This document shows positions 49,401 through 61,400 of a DNA stretch of 64,000 bases, one piece after another. The notes below the pieces were generated by a model that was not told the DNA's origin, did no database searches, and worked only from the letters and a program-made list of their open reading frames with translations. Within the stretch, counting starts at the first letter, position 1; every line of letters begins with the position of its first letter. Both the position numbers and the translations under genes were made by a program. Origin of the DNA: Volvox africanus (taxonomy: Eukaryota > Chlorophyta > Chlorophyceae > Chlamydomonadales > Volvocaceae); assembly GCA_030268105.1 (NCBI GenBank), contig BSDZ01000024.1, positions 1,550,001-1,614,000 of the forward strand, read 5' to 3'.

Positions 49401-52400
49401 ACCACTTCCTCCACTTTCCCCACGGCAGGCAATTCAGTTTGTCGCTTAGAACGACGTCCGATACGCCTACGCGCCCAACATTGCGATCCTGGCCCTGCGA
49501 GACCTAACGCGGGGGACGAATTCCCACCTGCAGTGTTGCCACACCGCCCTTCTTCTTGTAGGCCGCCCTCGCATCGGCGAAGCACTCGCGGACAAGAGCC
49601 TCCGCGTCGCTGTTAAGCAAGTGTAAAACAAAGATACGGGGTGGGAATTGGGAGAGGTGGGAATTGGGAGAGGTGGGAATTGGGAGAGGTGGGAAATGGG
49701 AGAGGGAGGGATGGGGGAGGGACAGAGGGCCGACAGAAATACGAGCGTGCATGCGGCGAGGGGAGGAAGGTGAGACAGGACAGGGGAAAGACAAAGAGAA
49801 GATAGACCTGACAGCACTGCTGCTGCGGATATGAAGCACAAATGACCACCAAAATGTAAAACATGTCTAGAAGATGTAAAATATATCAGACTATAGCTCC
49901 CCCTTACATTACTGTGTATTGTTGAATATTCAAATCAAGTATCAATCTATTAACCATGAGACATTTGGTGAAGTAAGGGAAGGAACGTGCAGGAATATGC
50001 ATATATGGGACATGTACAGGACGTGTGTCAACGTCTTTGTTTCGTGTGTTTTGTGTCGTACACGCACCTCCGCCGGAGCAGTTCCCACTTCGCCGCGGTC
50101 ATATAGCCTGGGGGTGAGTACGGGCATGTGGCAGGAATCATAATGGTAAAATACCTGGCGTATTCGAAAAAATAGAAATTGATTTATTTTTATAGAACAT
50201 ATTGAACTTCCACTCACCATTTGGATTGCTGCCACCACCACCAAAACGCCCGCCGTCACGCGTGCGACCCGTCGTCAGCGGCACCTTCCCTGTTCCACCG
50301 CCGCCGCCACCACCTCTACCGCCACTCCCTGCCGGCGCTGCTGCCGTACTGCTGCTGCTGCCGCTGCCGCCCGTATCCCCTGCGGAAACCGCCTCCAATC
50401 CCCCTGACCCCAAGCCCGACGCTCCGGAACCAGTGATGACTTCATGAATACGAGCCGCCGCGATGCCCTACAGGAGTAATTAAATAAAAATATGAAAATT
50501 AAAAACCAAAGGACGACAACGAACGGGAGTACAAAATACAGAAAATGGTTTTCAGGAATTAATGAAATGGAATATAACGTAAATAAAAAAAGAATGTGTC
50601 GTGGATAAGAGCCTCGCCAGCTCCTTACTCATCGACCTCAGCGCTCGGCCCCTAGCCAACATATTGGACTCTGGTTACATTCATTTTATTGGACATTTTA
50701 CGTTACCCACTCCAACTCACGCTCCCCACCTTCCACTTTCCACCTTCCACCTACCACATCTCGTCTATTCCCATTCGCCAATTCCCAACCCTGCCTCCAA
50801 ACAGCGATACCCTCCGACGCGCCGACGGACCTTAGACTCCCCCCTCCCCCAATCAAAGCAAGCACCCCAAGACACTCGCGTAAAGTGGCTTCCTCACCTC
50901 CAGCGCTACGCCGTACCACACCCAGTCGCTGCAGACCTTGGCAAGCTCCTGAGCAGCCCTGAGGAAATAAACAACAACGATAAAAATATAATTTAATAAT
51001 AATACAACATAATAATACAATACAGTAACATAATTGATACGACCAACAATGATAAAAACGACAATAGGTAAGAGCAAGGCCCAAGAGCACACGATACTAC
51101 TCGGGAGCAGCATTACGATCACTACCACAGCTTCTGGCAAGTTCGCAGCGCAACGTTCTGTGGGTAGGCAACCGACCGTGAGTCCGATGTTCTCATTATC
51201 TCTGCTCCGTTTTCCCTTTTCCCCGCTTTCTCTCCCCCCTTTTTTCTTTCCTCACCCCTCCTCTCTCTCCCTCTCTGTCTGTCGCCCTCTTCTTTTCATC
51301 CATTACACCTCCTTACGCCTCGCGCCAGGTTGCGCCAGGAGCGGCAATTCCTCGCGGTTATATGTGTTTGCTGCTTGCCCATCGGGTGCATGCCCCCTCC
51401 CCTTGCGTTCCTTGCTGCCCCTGCTCCACCCACTTCGCCTCTTCTTTTTTCAGGGAGCACTTCGTAAACGCTAAGCCCCGACTTCTGACCGCCAACCTGT
51501 AGTTCTCAGCGGCATCACGAGGGGAGCCGCTGAGCAAGCACGTGTCCCCTTTTGCCTTCAACAGACGGCCACGTCGCTGCCGCTCCCGCATCTCCCCATC
51601 GACAGCGGCCAGGCGCTTCTGCATCTCGTCCAGTACGGCACTGGCCCCCGTGAACTCAGCTACAATACGTAAGGAGTACGTAAGTACGGGGCAACGGGAG
51701 GATTATGGAGGAGGGCGATTTGGAGAGAGGAAGGAAGGCGGGCGTAAATTGGTGGTCATTTAAACGACCGTGTTTAGGGTACATGGGTTTTGTCAGTTGT
51801 TAGTTATCGGTTATCACCATATCGCCGATTTGGACAGGGAGACGACACGACGTGTCAAATTGGTGTTAATAGGAAAGGGTATGAAAAGTAAGAAGACTTA
51901 AGTCCTTAAAAATAGATACCGGCATCGATAACGTAGGTCCCAAGGCGCTTGTGTGTGCATGTATGTGTAGATGTGAGGGGGCGGGCGGAGGAAAGGGGAA
52001 CGCACGGAGCGAGGGAAGGGGGGGAGGAGAGGGACGAATACCCGAGCTCCTTCTAACACACCCGAGAGCCCTCCGGGCGTACGACGTACCCAAGGGCCCT
52101 CCACGGACGTACGACACACCTGAGTCCGAATAGCCGTTTAGCTTCATGAGGGAAGGGGTTGCAGTTATCATCCACTTCTCAAACCCTATTGGGTTTGCAA
52201 AATGGGTTAAGCAGTTACACGGCCGAAATGGGGCGATGCACATCAGCAACAGCGGTATCAGCAAATCAAGGCAAGAAAACATGAACCTATAACCCATAAG
52301 ACACGGGCGATAAGTTCAACCAATCATAACACCCCACCCCTGCAGTATGCGATATGTCCCATAACACCGATGTATACGACATGACCACGACAAAACCCAC

Positions 52401-55032
52401 AACCAATACCCGCAAAGGTGAGAGGGGGAATCAAGACAGCGAGCATCAAGAGCCCAGGAGGCCGAGCCCAAGGCACCGGGGAAAGGGTGGGATGGCAACG
52501 GACCAGTCGCATACAGGATATGAACCCCAACCGTAATGAGAACGCAAGAGGATATGTAGGAGTTGGTGCTGCGTAAAGACGGCTTGGCCGGGGAGGGCTG
52601 ATCCATCCGCTCTGTCGTACTGGAACTAGAGAAGCCGCTCACCGGACAACAGTGCCGCCGCCAGGTCATGCATCCAGACCTCCAGATGCTGCTCAAGATG
52701 ACTGGGACCGCCTGACATGGAAAAGCAGCAGGAGCAGGAGCAGGAGCAGGGGCAGCAACCGAGGCAGTAGCACAATCAGCAGTCGTCGTAGCCTTGGCAG
52801 TAGTCACAGCAAGAAGGGAGGATAAGATCACCGAGATCACATTTATAATTCTTAAGATTTCGGCGAATTTTTCCAATATTCATTTTCTTAGGAATGCACT
52901 ACAAATGAATTCCCATCAGGCCGTAGAAAAAATCGAGTAGAGATTCGTCATTCCAGAATGGCTGAAACAATAAGGAATCCTGGGATTCCCTGGAAAGTGG
53001 CTTACCCGGTGGAAACATTACTAGATCTGAGAGCTGCTGGCAGTCTCGCTCTTGCCGAATATGTTCTTCGCTGGGTTCGAACACGAAACATCGAGTTACG
53101 AGAGCTTCCGGATAAGACCTACAAAACGTACGCATGTATACGGGTCGAAATGTGAAAAAGAAAAATTACTTTAAAATTACTTTAATGAGACCGATTAATG
53201 AAGATAAAAAAACAAATCAAGTTTTATTTATAAAGAAAAACTAGAAGCATATGATATAGCGTTTTATTCGGCCGCTGCATCACCGGACGGTTGCACTCAC
53301 GACCCCCTTCCCCCTGCGGGCGGGAAGAGCTTCATTGGCGGTCTTTCTGGTGCTGGGGCCGAGGGCGGGTTAAGGGCTGCCCCTGTAAAGTATATGTCAG
53401 GCCGCCAACGAAAGGTGGAAGAGTCACACATACATGCACAGTCAGATAACTAGTCGCACACGTGCGCGCCCGAGAGCCAATACACCCGAGGGCCATGGGC
53501 CACCTAGTTTGCGATAAGCAGCTCACCGACAGACTTTCTTGAACTCGTCGTACGCCTGCAATCAGAACAAAACAACATATCAAATGGTAAAATCAGAACG
53601 GAAAAGAAAAAGAAAAGAAAACGAAAAAGAAGCATGTCAAAAAACAAAAACAAAAGTTTAAGATACCTAAACTATTCTATTTTTATAAATGGCTTTTGTC
53701 AGCTGTAAGGGAGGAAAAGTCGCATATATTATCTTTTCCATAAAGTTGCTGCTTGCTGACGACGCCCAGAAGTAGACGATCTGATCACTGACTCAGAGAC
53801 GCAAGGCGTAAACGTTTCTTTCTGACACCGACAGAAAACCCTAACCCTTAAGCTTAACTAAGTTCAATCGGAGCTCCAATAACAACAGAGATTTACCGCT
53901 TCGCCCTCCCAGACGCATCCTCCTAATCGCCAATGTGTCGTACCTGCTGTACATTGGCGCACATGGGGCAGTACACGACGCCCAAGATCGCCTGGATTTG
54001 TCTCCCCGGGAACAGGTCGGGTAGTCGGGTACGTCGCCGGGCATCCTCCGACTGCATGTGTGTATGTGTGTGTACGGGTGTATGTGCGTGTATGTGCGTA
54101 TATGCACGCAAGGGAGAGAGCATCAAATGACTTGAGAAATACACAAATATCATAACAAACAGGAGCATGACAGAGGAAGGGACGTATAATGCATGTTCTC
54201 TGGCTTTACCTGGAGAAACCTCAGGTGCATGTACGAGTTTGACCAGTCAAGGCACTGCAAAGGGGGCTTGGTGGCGCCGGGCACACCCGCTGACGCCGCA
54301 GCTGCCACCTGCTGCGCGATGATACTTTCCCGATAAAAGGACCTGCGTAGTGCGCAATACCCAGATGTTAACTTTCATAACAGTACACCGGTACGATCGA
54401 TCCTAATATGTGTCATGGCACAGCCCTAGATGGCATTTAAAGTATTGGCCTTCCTTGGGAGTCTCTCCCACCCAAGTGAAAATCTGAAAGCAATAACGAA
54501 ATGGTGATTAGCGATTTGTTCAGGTGTTTTTTTCAGATTTGGATCTGGATGTGTGTACACGTAGGTGTACGGCAATCTCGTAATCGTAGCCAACATTACC
54601 AAACCTCTCAGGAGCTCCCGGGTATTAATATGTGTCATTTAAAAGACTCATAATCAATCTGTCTGTTTGTAAGCTTCCGTACGATTCAGCCGTACCTCGT
54701 CGCAGATAATGACACATGGTGGTACCTGTCGTGAATATACGACGATGAGGTGGATGGTGACGGCAGGTATAGAGGAAGTTAGAAAGAAAGCGACTTCGTG
54801 ATAGTGATAAAAGCCATTCTCAGACGGCAACGGAGAAGCAGTTGAGTGCGAAGTGCATATGACCTCCAATCTCACAATTTCTACAATCCCATAAGCTCGC
54901 AACGCCGTTACGAATTTAAGTAATAAAAAGCCCGTCCAAATGGTTAACGTTGTACTGTCGTGAAAGACTACTGCCTCCAGCAACGCCCCACTAATTAAGG
55001 CCTGTCTGTGTGCCTGTCTGGTAGTATGCCTA

Positions 55033-55071
<39 letters not shown>

Positions 55072-55476
55072 GTCTGTTTGTCTGTCCGAACCAACCAAAA
55101 TGCGATTACACCTGGACAACCTTCATTTGGCATCTATCGCCTTGGCTAAACATTTCTGATCGAGCAGTCCCATTCGCGCGGTCCTCCATGCAATGTCGTT
55201 ACTGCGGAACTTCGCTTCTGCTTTGCGACTACTCGCGGCTTGCGTGGCTCAGCTCGGTTGTCGCAGCTCAGTGAGATCAGCAAGGTCAACCGAACGCGAC
55301 TAGTTCCGCGGGCTCTTAATTGCAGTTCCATTAGGCCGACCTCGCTTTTTTGCAGGTGTGCTTCTTTCGTACACAAACACACAAACACGCACAGTCACAC
55401 ACATTCGCACCTATTGATGAGCTCCAGGTACTCATCCAGGACGTCCCGAGGAACGGGTCCCACAGGAAGTACGGCC
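33621..55476 (-). CDS. TRS120: TRAPP II complex subunit TRS120/TRAPPC9
   Basis: Subunit of the TRAPP II tether/Rab-GEF that acts at the Golgi and trans-Golgi network, with a role in cell-plate formation in plants. Exons in transcript order: 55,411-55,476 (AVLPVGPVPRDVLDEYL); 54,210-54,342; 53,944-54,051; 53,527-53,555; 53,006-53,118 (RSYPEALVTRCFVF); 52,643-52,711; 51,497-51,659; 50,898-50,958; 50,218-50,467; 50,068-50,107; 49,528-49,609; 49,058-49,213; 48,173-48,319; 47,510-about 47,626; 47,128-47,199; 46,802-46,862; 45,742-46,008; 44,732-45,130; 44,303-44,485; 43,853-44,125 (ten-Gln run); 43,118-43,268; 41,315-41,584; 40,768-41,113; 39,002-39,134; 38,297-38,399; an unresolved exon ending near 37,847; 37,505-37,583; 36,163-36,793; 35,789-35,848; 33,621-34,411. 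The order of conserved blocks follows plant TRS120 from end to end, with Gly/Ser/Ala-rich insertions. The first exon with the ATG was not identified. Exons between 40,768 and 37,583 are the least certain. Confidence 0.85.
35226..35402. repeat. AAAAT pentanucleotide array
   Basis: About 175 bp of AAAAT units, with 4- and 6-bp length variants in the right part, in a TRS120 intron between exons 35,789-35,848 and 33,621-34,411. Confidence 0.95.
37172..37479 (+). repeat. Dispersed repeat A, copy 3
   Basis: Full-length relative to copy 1, with only a handful of substitutions. It lies in a TRS120 intron between exons 37,505-37,583 and 36,163-36,793 and ends about 25 bp from the exon border. The minus strand stays open through the repeat, but the substitutions between copies do not look protein-constrained. 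Confidence 0.8.
38930..38968. repeat. GGAGGGGTCA decamer repeat in a purine-rich tract
   Basis: Three to four units within a G/A-rich stretch at about 38,820-38,985, next to the TRS120 exon at 39,002-39,134. The plus-strand open frames here are low-complexity shadows. Confidence 0.8.
40590..40655 (+). repeat. Dispersed repeat C, copy 1
   Basis: Shares CTGCGGGCGGGAAGAGCTTC and GCGGTCTTTCTG with 53,306-53,352. Both copies are in TRS120 introns and in the same orientation. Confidence 0.5.
45448..45620 (+). repeat. Dispersed repeat B, copy 2
   Basis: Diverged copy of the repeat at 565-720, in the TRS120 intron between exons 45,742-46,008 and 44,732-45,130. It has the same orientation as copy 1 and is antisense to the host gene. 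Confidence 0.65.
46373..46724. repeat. TAATA/GAATA pentanucleotide array with homogeneous centre
   Basis: About 350 bp. The outer blocks are TATAA-type units (about 46,375-46,520 and 46,637-46,724) and the centre (about 46,521-46,637) is pure GAATA. It lies in a TRS120 intron between exons 46,802-46,862 and 45,742-46,008. Confidence 0.95.
48413..48680. mobile_element. Foldback (MITE-like) inverted-repeat element in a TRS120 intron
   Basis: The 87-nt arms 48,413-48,499 and 48,594-48,680 are reverse complements with a single mismatch. The 94-nt centre is AT-rich and contains ATTAGGGTTTTAGGG and its complement around an AT palindrome, so the whole 268 bp can fold back. No clear target-site duplication is visible. 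It lies between TRS120 exons 49,058-49,213 and 48,173-48,319. A long, almost perfect stem in an intron could also yield small RNAs. Confidence 0.8.
49630..49698. repeat. 16-bp tandem repeat
   Basis: Four to five units of GGGAATTGGGAGAGGT, in the TRS120 intron upstream of exon 49,528-49,609. They start about 20 bp from the acceptor and supply its polypyrimidine tract on the minus strand. Confidence 0.85.
53306..53352 (+). repeat. Dispersed repeat C, copy 2
   Basis: Partner of the repeat at 40,590-40,655, in the TRS120 intron between exons 53,527-53,555 and 53,006-53,118. The shared core is about 47 bp with few mismatches. Confidence 0.5.
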
Positions 55477-58415
55477 TGAGGCAGGTGTCGTACAAGGCGG
55501 TGCGCAAGTTACGCGGATCTCACACCAGTATAACCACAAGTAAACAATTGTTGGCGACAAAGACTGTGCAGACGGTACCATCACCACGTCATCCTTCCTG
55601 TTATGTGTTCTTCTATGGCATTCGGCCAAACTGCGTACATCACTTTTTGCGCCACCGTGTGTGATGTGATGTGATGTCACTGTGTGTGTTATGGGTGGAA
55701 AAGGTGGGTGGGGAAGGGGCGAAGAAAGCTTCCGTGCACGTGAGCACAAGTCCATTAAGTTTTAGTCTGTGCCTTAAAAATATAAAGGGGAACCGTGTGC
55801 ATTTATTCTTGCTGGTAACAGTTTCGGCTTTGGGCTATGCTTGTCTCCGCTTAGGGCTGCCCCGGCTCTGTAAGGCTGCAAGCCTGTGACCGTGTCCTGT
55901 CCCTGCGCTGTCCATGACCACGAGATCGCTCTGCCTCGTTGAAAGACCGGTTTTGACTCACCACTCTAATTTCGCCAGCATTCAGCAAGCTCACGCCTTG
56001 CTCGATCGTCCTGCCCACCATAAAAGCTGCGCAACTTTCTCAAGTATGAACTGATTTTACCGTAACATTAGCCCTCTCTGGTTATGTGGTCTGGGGCAAA
56101 ATCGCAATTGCTACTACTAAAGTCTTAGCCATTCACCAAAAGCAATTCATATCCTAGGGGCCCGTTTTCCCGTTCTAAATGGGTTTAGTATATCCTTCAC
56201 ATATACGTTTAGCATGACTCTTTAATCAGATATAACAGTCAAGTAAATTTTCGCCGTTGTACTGAATAGTTGCAAATAATCATAAAGCGCGTAGACAAGA
56301 GTTGTGGCATCAAACTTGAGGTAGAAGTTAAAAGAAGACGTAACTTTGCTCGGCTCTGGGCTCGCGTATGGCGTTGCTGGCTGACAGCTTGTACGAGAAA
56401 TCAAATCCTGACAATACCGGTATCCTGAACCAAAAGACTCAAATACCTTACAATCGACATTATTTTGTGCTTTTCTAGGGCTCCCTAGCCCATGACTCAT
56501 TTCGTACGGACTGAGGCGCGCTCTGTATGCGTTTTGCGTTATGTACCGGAATTCCAACTGTCATAATGCCCTTCGACAACTGAGATTGTTGTTCGAACGA
56601 TTATTGCTGCAGAGTGCCCGACCTCAAGGCAAAATGTGGAAGTGCAATCCAGGAGGGAAGAGTCTTACATATCACGGTGCTTCCCGTTTGCCATCCTTGC
56701 CAGCCATCCCCTGTATTTCCTTGGAGCGCTGGCTGAAACAGCCGCCCTGATACGAGACATAAATGGATCTCAAATTATAGGGTAAATGCTTTAATTGCAT
56801 TGATCGTAATCAAGAGACCTCTGATCGTAACTCCATCTCTGCTTCGTATGCGGCCTAAGGTGGCACCACGCCACTGCATCCGTTAGGTAGTCTACTTTTA
56901 CAACCAACCGATATCATTTGTCGAAATCACTATATTCGTCTGTGGACGGCTATGGCCTCGTCTGGCCTCCTCCGTTTCCTCCTCCGCTTCCTCCCCGCCA
57001 TCCCACACAGCTTTCCTTAACCATACGCCGCCTCCTACGCCGCCCCGCACGCCGCCTCGCACAGCGCCTCTTACGGCGCCTCCCCCGTCACTGTCCTCGC
57101 AATCCTCCTCCCCCTCTCCCTCACTCCTCCTTCCACCTCCTCCCTCAAGTTATGAGATCGTGCGACATCAGGTATCCCTATCTTAAGCCATGAAAACACA
57201 CCAGCCAAATCCCTTATAAAGCGCTACCCCTTAGAGACCACCTCATGCAGCACCCAAGAACGAACCTATAGCCGCCTTCAAATTATAGACCTGCAATTTC
57301 AGCGTACAGAACGGAAGAAGAACCTGCACAACTGGCCTTCCGGAAACGTAATGCATGTTCCCCACATCGGGTCTATCATCTGAGTCAGCTAAAATGATCG
57401 AACACGTGAATTCCATACTGAATTTCACTTCCCGCACCTTTGTCTGACAAGCAAACTACATGCTTTCGCCTGCTTGTCCGTTATCCTGTGGATTCCGGTA
57501 CCACAGTAATTTTAGCTCTAATCAGCATTAAGCCTAAAAGCCGTACAGACGCCGTACAGACGCCGTACAGGTCCAATGGGATGATCCAGGCGAAGAGCTC
57601 TCCGAGGCAAGCCACGGTACACACGTCATTTAGGCATTCTCTCCCAGTGAACATGTACGACATGAATCGTACATTTGTACGGATGTTCATTTCTGCGCAC
57701 ACCTGCTGTCGCGGGGTGCCTAATTGCGGCACGTCGACGCAGGCTTACTATTTCCCCAGTTTGACCTCTGACGCGACATCGTACACTCAGGGCAAAAGTA
57801 CAGATATCACGAACCAAAATCAACCGCAACCTCAAGCCAAGCCATGTAGGCGCAGGCCGCATAGAAAAGTCTGAATGGTTAAGGTAGAGAGGTGGCGCTG
57901 AAGGATGGTACTACATACCATATTGCTAGCGGAAGGATGTTGAATGTGGTGTTTATGAACTTCATCAAATTCAAGCAACGTTGAAATGCAGCGTGCAATG
58001 TCTGTGGCATGTGGAAAGGTGTGAACGTACCCCCCACTCGAAATGCAGTGCGCGACTGTCACGGCAGCCCCACGAGCCATCACTGCAAACGCACACAAAT
58101 GCACACACAAAGTAATACGCAAATCCACATTGCTTTTGTTCAGCGGATGCACCGATTTGGATAATCACCTAACCACCTGATCTCAGCAGTCAGCAGATGT
58201 TTGCATCCATCTGATCCAGTACAATTAAGCACAGTACGACAGCGTACAGAACAGTGCGACAATCTAACCCCCTGACACAACGTGGGTTGATGAATGTTAG
58301 CTGTTTTAGTTGGGCAGTTGCCCACCTGGGTTCCTTCACAATCACCGATCTCACCCGACCTCAGCGGTTCCGATTCCCACCGTAACTTCACAATTAAAGT
58401 ACGGACAGTACGACA
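55477..58415. other. Intergenic region between subtilase copy 3 and TRS120
   Basis: This region should hold the TRS120 promoter and first exon and the 3' end of subtilase copy 3. I could not place the TRS120 start codon. Minus-strand open stretches at 57,243-57,437, 57,481-57,732 and 56,222-56,557 look somewhat protein-like but match no family I recognise and cannot be joined confidently. A 10-bp unit (TGTACGGCGT on the minus strand) is repeated near 57,540-57,570. Confidence 0.5.
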
Positions 58416-61400
58416 TTATGGAACTAAGTTTCTTAAATCGTCCATGGTTAGTGCGCCATCCCCGGTTCCCCCGGCCGTCAGTTCCTGGGCCCCGAATAGC
58501 TCTTGTGCACTTCGTCGGCCTTGAAAAGGTATAATGCCGTTGTACGAGTAACTTCCCAGATAACCAACCGCCAACGGTGAACAGGCCTTGCTGTTCACCG
58601 TGCTCCCGTCCCATACCGTTGCCTGATTAAGAACAAGGTTGTTGTACAGAAATACCGATAGCGTCACATTCAGGCGACCTGCTGCGTACCAACGCACGCA
58701 GACGTCGTACTGCGTAGGACTGGGCTCAATTCCAGTGAGACCCGTGGGCCAGTATACGGCCTGCAAGGATTACAGATATCGTACAGTACGGTACGGGACA
58801 GGTTTCGGTTAATAGCGCGAACAAATGATCGGAAGGGTGTTTACAGTCGCACACTAGCGTGCGCAGAAATACATCCATTTTCATGTGGAACGGAAAAGCA
58901 TAATCGAAATAAATAAATGGTATAATATAATATAATATAATATAATATAATATAATATAATATAATATAATATAATATAATATAATATAATATAATATAA
59001 TATAATATAATATAATATAATGTAATGTAATATAATATAATATAATATAATGTAATGTAATGTAATGTAATATAATATAATATAATATAATGTAATGTAA
59101 TGTAATGTAATATAATATAATGTAATATAATATAATATAATATAATATAATATAATATAATATAATATAATATAATATAATATAATATAATATAATATAA
59201 TATAATATAATATAATATAATATAATATAATATAATATAATATAATATAATATAATATAATATAATATAATATAATATAATATAATATAATATAATATAA
59301 TATAATATAATATAATATAATATAATATAATATAATATAATATAATATAATATAATATAATATAATATAATATAATATAATATAATATAATATAATATAA
59401 TATAATATAATATAATATAATATAATATAATATAATATAATATAATATAATATAATATATACTGCTACTACTACTAGTATTATTATATCAATCACAATAG
59501 CTATTTATGCTTATTGACATAATAATCAGGGAACGAAGGTATAGACAACAAGCACGGAAACCCATGAACCTCTGTCAACATGAAAAAAGGATGAACCTAA
59601 CCATTCATTGCCGATCCACTTTAACCCCATTCCTCTCTTACCTCCTTGTTTGTAGGTTCAATCAACCGCATATTATCGCCACCATGTACGGCACCACCGA
59701 CAAAACGTGAGTATGGCGAAAGTTCGTAGATTTCTCCTTGCCAGCGCCAGGTTACGACCAGGTCCCAGTCAAAAATGGCGTCGACGGATCCTGCCAGGTG
59801 TACGGAAAGTCCATGGCTCTGTGCTAACTCTGCAAATATTGCTATAAACCTATAATGCAACAGACCCAAACCGTTATAAAATATAATTTCACAACATTAA
59901 TTTCCAGAATTTAAGCTATGAATCTTGGCTCTTTAGTTGAATTCATAACAAGGACAATAGCTAGGACAACGTGTGTACGTACCAGCACCAGTCACGTTGG
60001 GCGCCGTCCACTGTGCCAAAATGTACAGCCCAAATACGGGAGATGGCTCAGGAGTGGAGTGGCAGTTCGAGTAGCTGAGGTCGTCGAGCAGTCCCCGTGT
60101 CGTACCGATCCAGAAGCTGTCGATGTATCCTATAGCACTGGGCTCGCACGTGTCGCTCCATTCGAGAGTTGTATCGATCATCTTCGTTGAAGTCGTAACC
60201 AGGTTGTCCTTAAAAACCGACAACGTAACCTTTAACAACGGTTTCGGCATTTCGTTCCACCGTACACAAACATGGAACGTATTTGTGGGGGGAAGGGGGA
60301 CGCCCGGGGGCCAATACACAATCTCGTAGTTCCCTCCGTTGCGCATGTTGTCACCGCCGTAATTTCCACCTCCAGCCTGCTGCGCAAAGCTAGATATAAC
60401 ATAGCTACTGTTGCCCACGCCCCAGGATACCAGAATGTCGAGGTCGTACGTCTTCGTTGGGCGACCTACAAAAACGACATTAAAAATGTACGGTTAGTAT
60501 GACTAGGTAAGCAGAGACTCATTTTGTGTCTGAGACACCACACAGATAAGCGAGTAAGTTATGCCCAACCAGCATCCTGCCGACCCATAACTCGCAAATG
60601 ACTTGTGAAATAGGTCATGACAAGCAAGCAACACGCCCATATGCGAAGAGCAATACACTCCGCAGGTGTCGTATGTAAAGAAATTACAACACCTATACCT
60701 AAACCTAATATATAAGCCCTAAAACCCTAAACATAACGCCCAAACCCTAACTCTTTCCGTTTCCCAAACCCTCCCTCCCAAACAAAAGACGCGAGTAAAC
60801 GTTCATCAATTGGATGTCCTGCCAGAGGTCCTTGTTGGAGAGAGCTTCCGCAACGATCTCTTCCCCTTCCAATCTCCCCCTTTCCCCCTCCCCCTCCCAC
60901 CCTGCCAAACACACACACACACACACAAATACCTCGCATGCCGGAGACAATCGCCCAATCCGCGCGGAATAGCAACGGGTACGAGGAATTATACGGCTGA
61001 GGTACAGGAGGGCTTGGTGGTGCCGGTGGCGGTGCGGGTCTCGTTACGTCGTACGTGCCCAAATAACCCGATGCCGAGGAATTGCAAATCAAATCAGCCA
61101 CCCTTGAGGTATCCAGCACCTTGTCTGCCGTAGCTACTGCGTATCCGCGGAATACGGACATAACGACGCGGAACAGCGGCGTCTTTGTACTTTGCCAAGC
61201 CACGCAGACATGGAAGGCCGTGGGCGGCGGTTTCGTAGTGGCTTGGAAAAACACGATCTCGTACTGCGTGCCGTAGTCCATATTGTCCCCGCCGTACTCA
61301 ATCCCCGTCATGAGGGTGACATTCTCTGCGTTTTCTGTTCTGCGGCCCATGGAGTAGGACACGCCACCCCAGGTCCATGACACGATGATGTCTAGGTCGT

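Noticed and set aside
58881..59495. 204-codon minus-strand frame of ILYY repeats
   Set aside because: Translation of the TATAA array within an intron.
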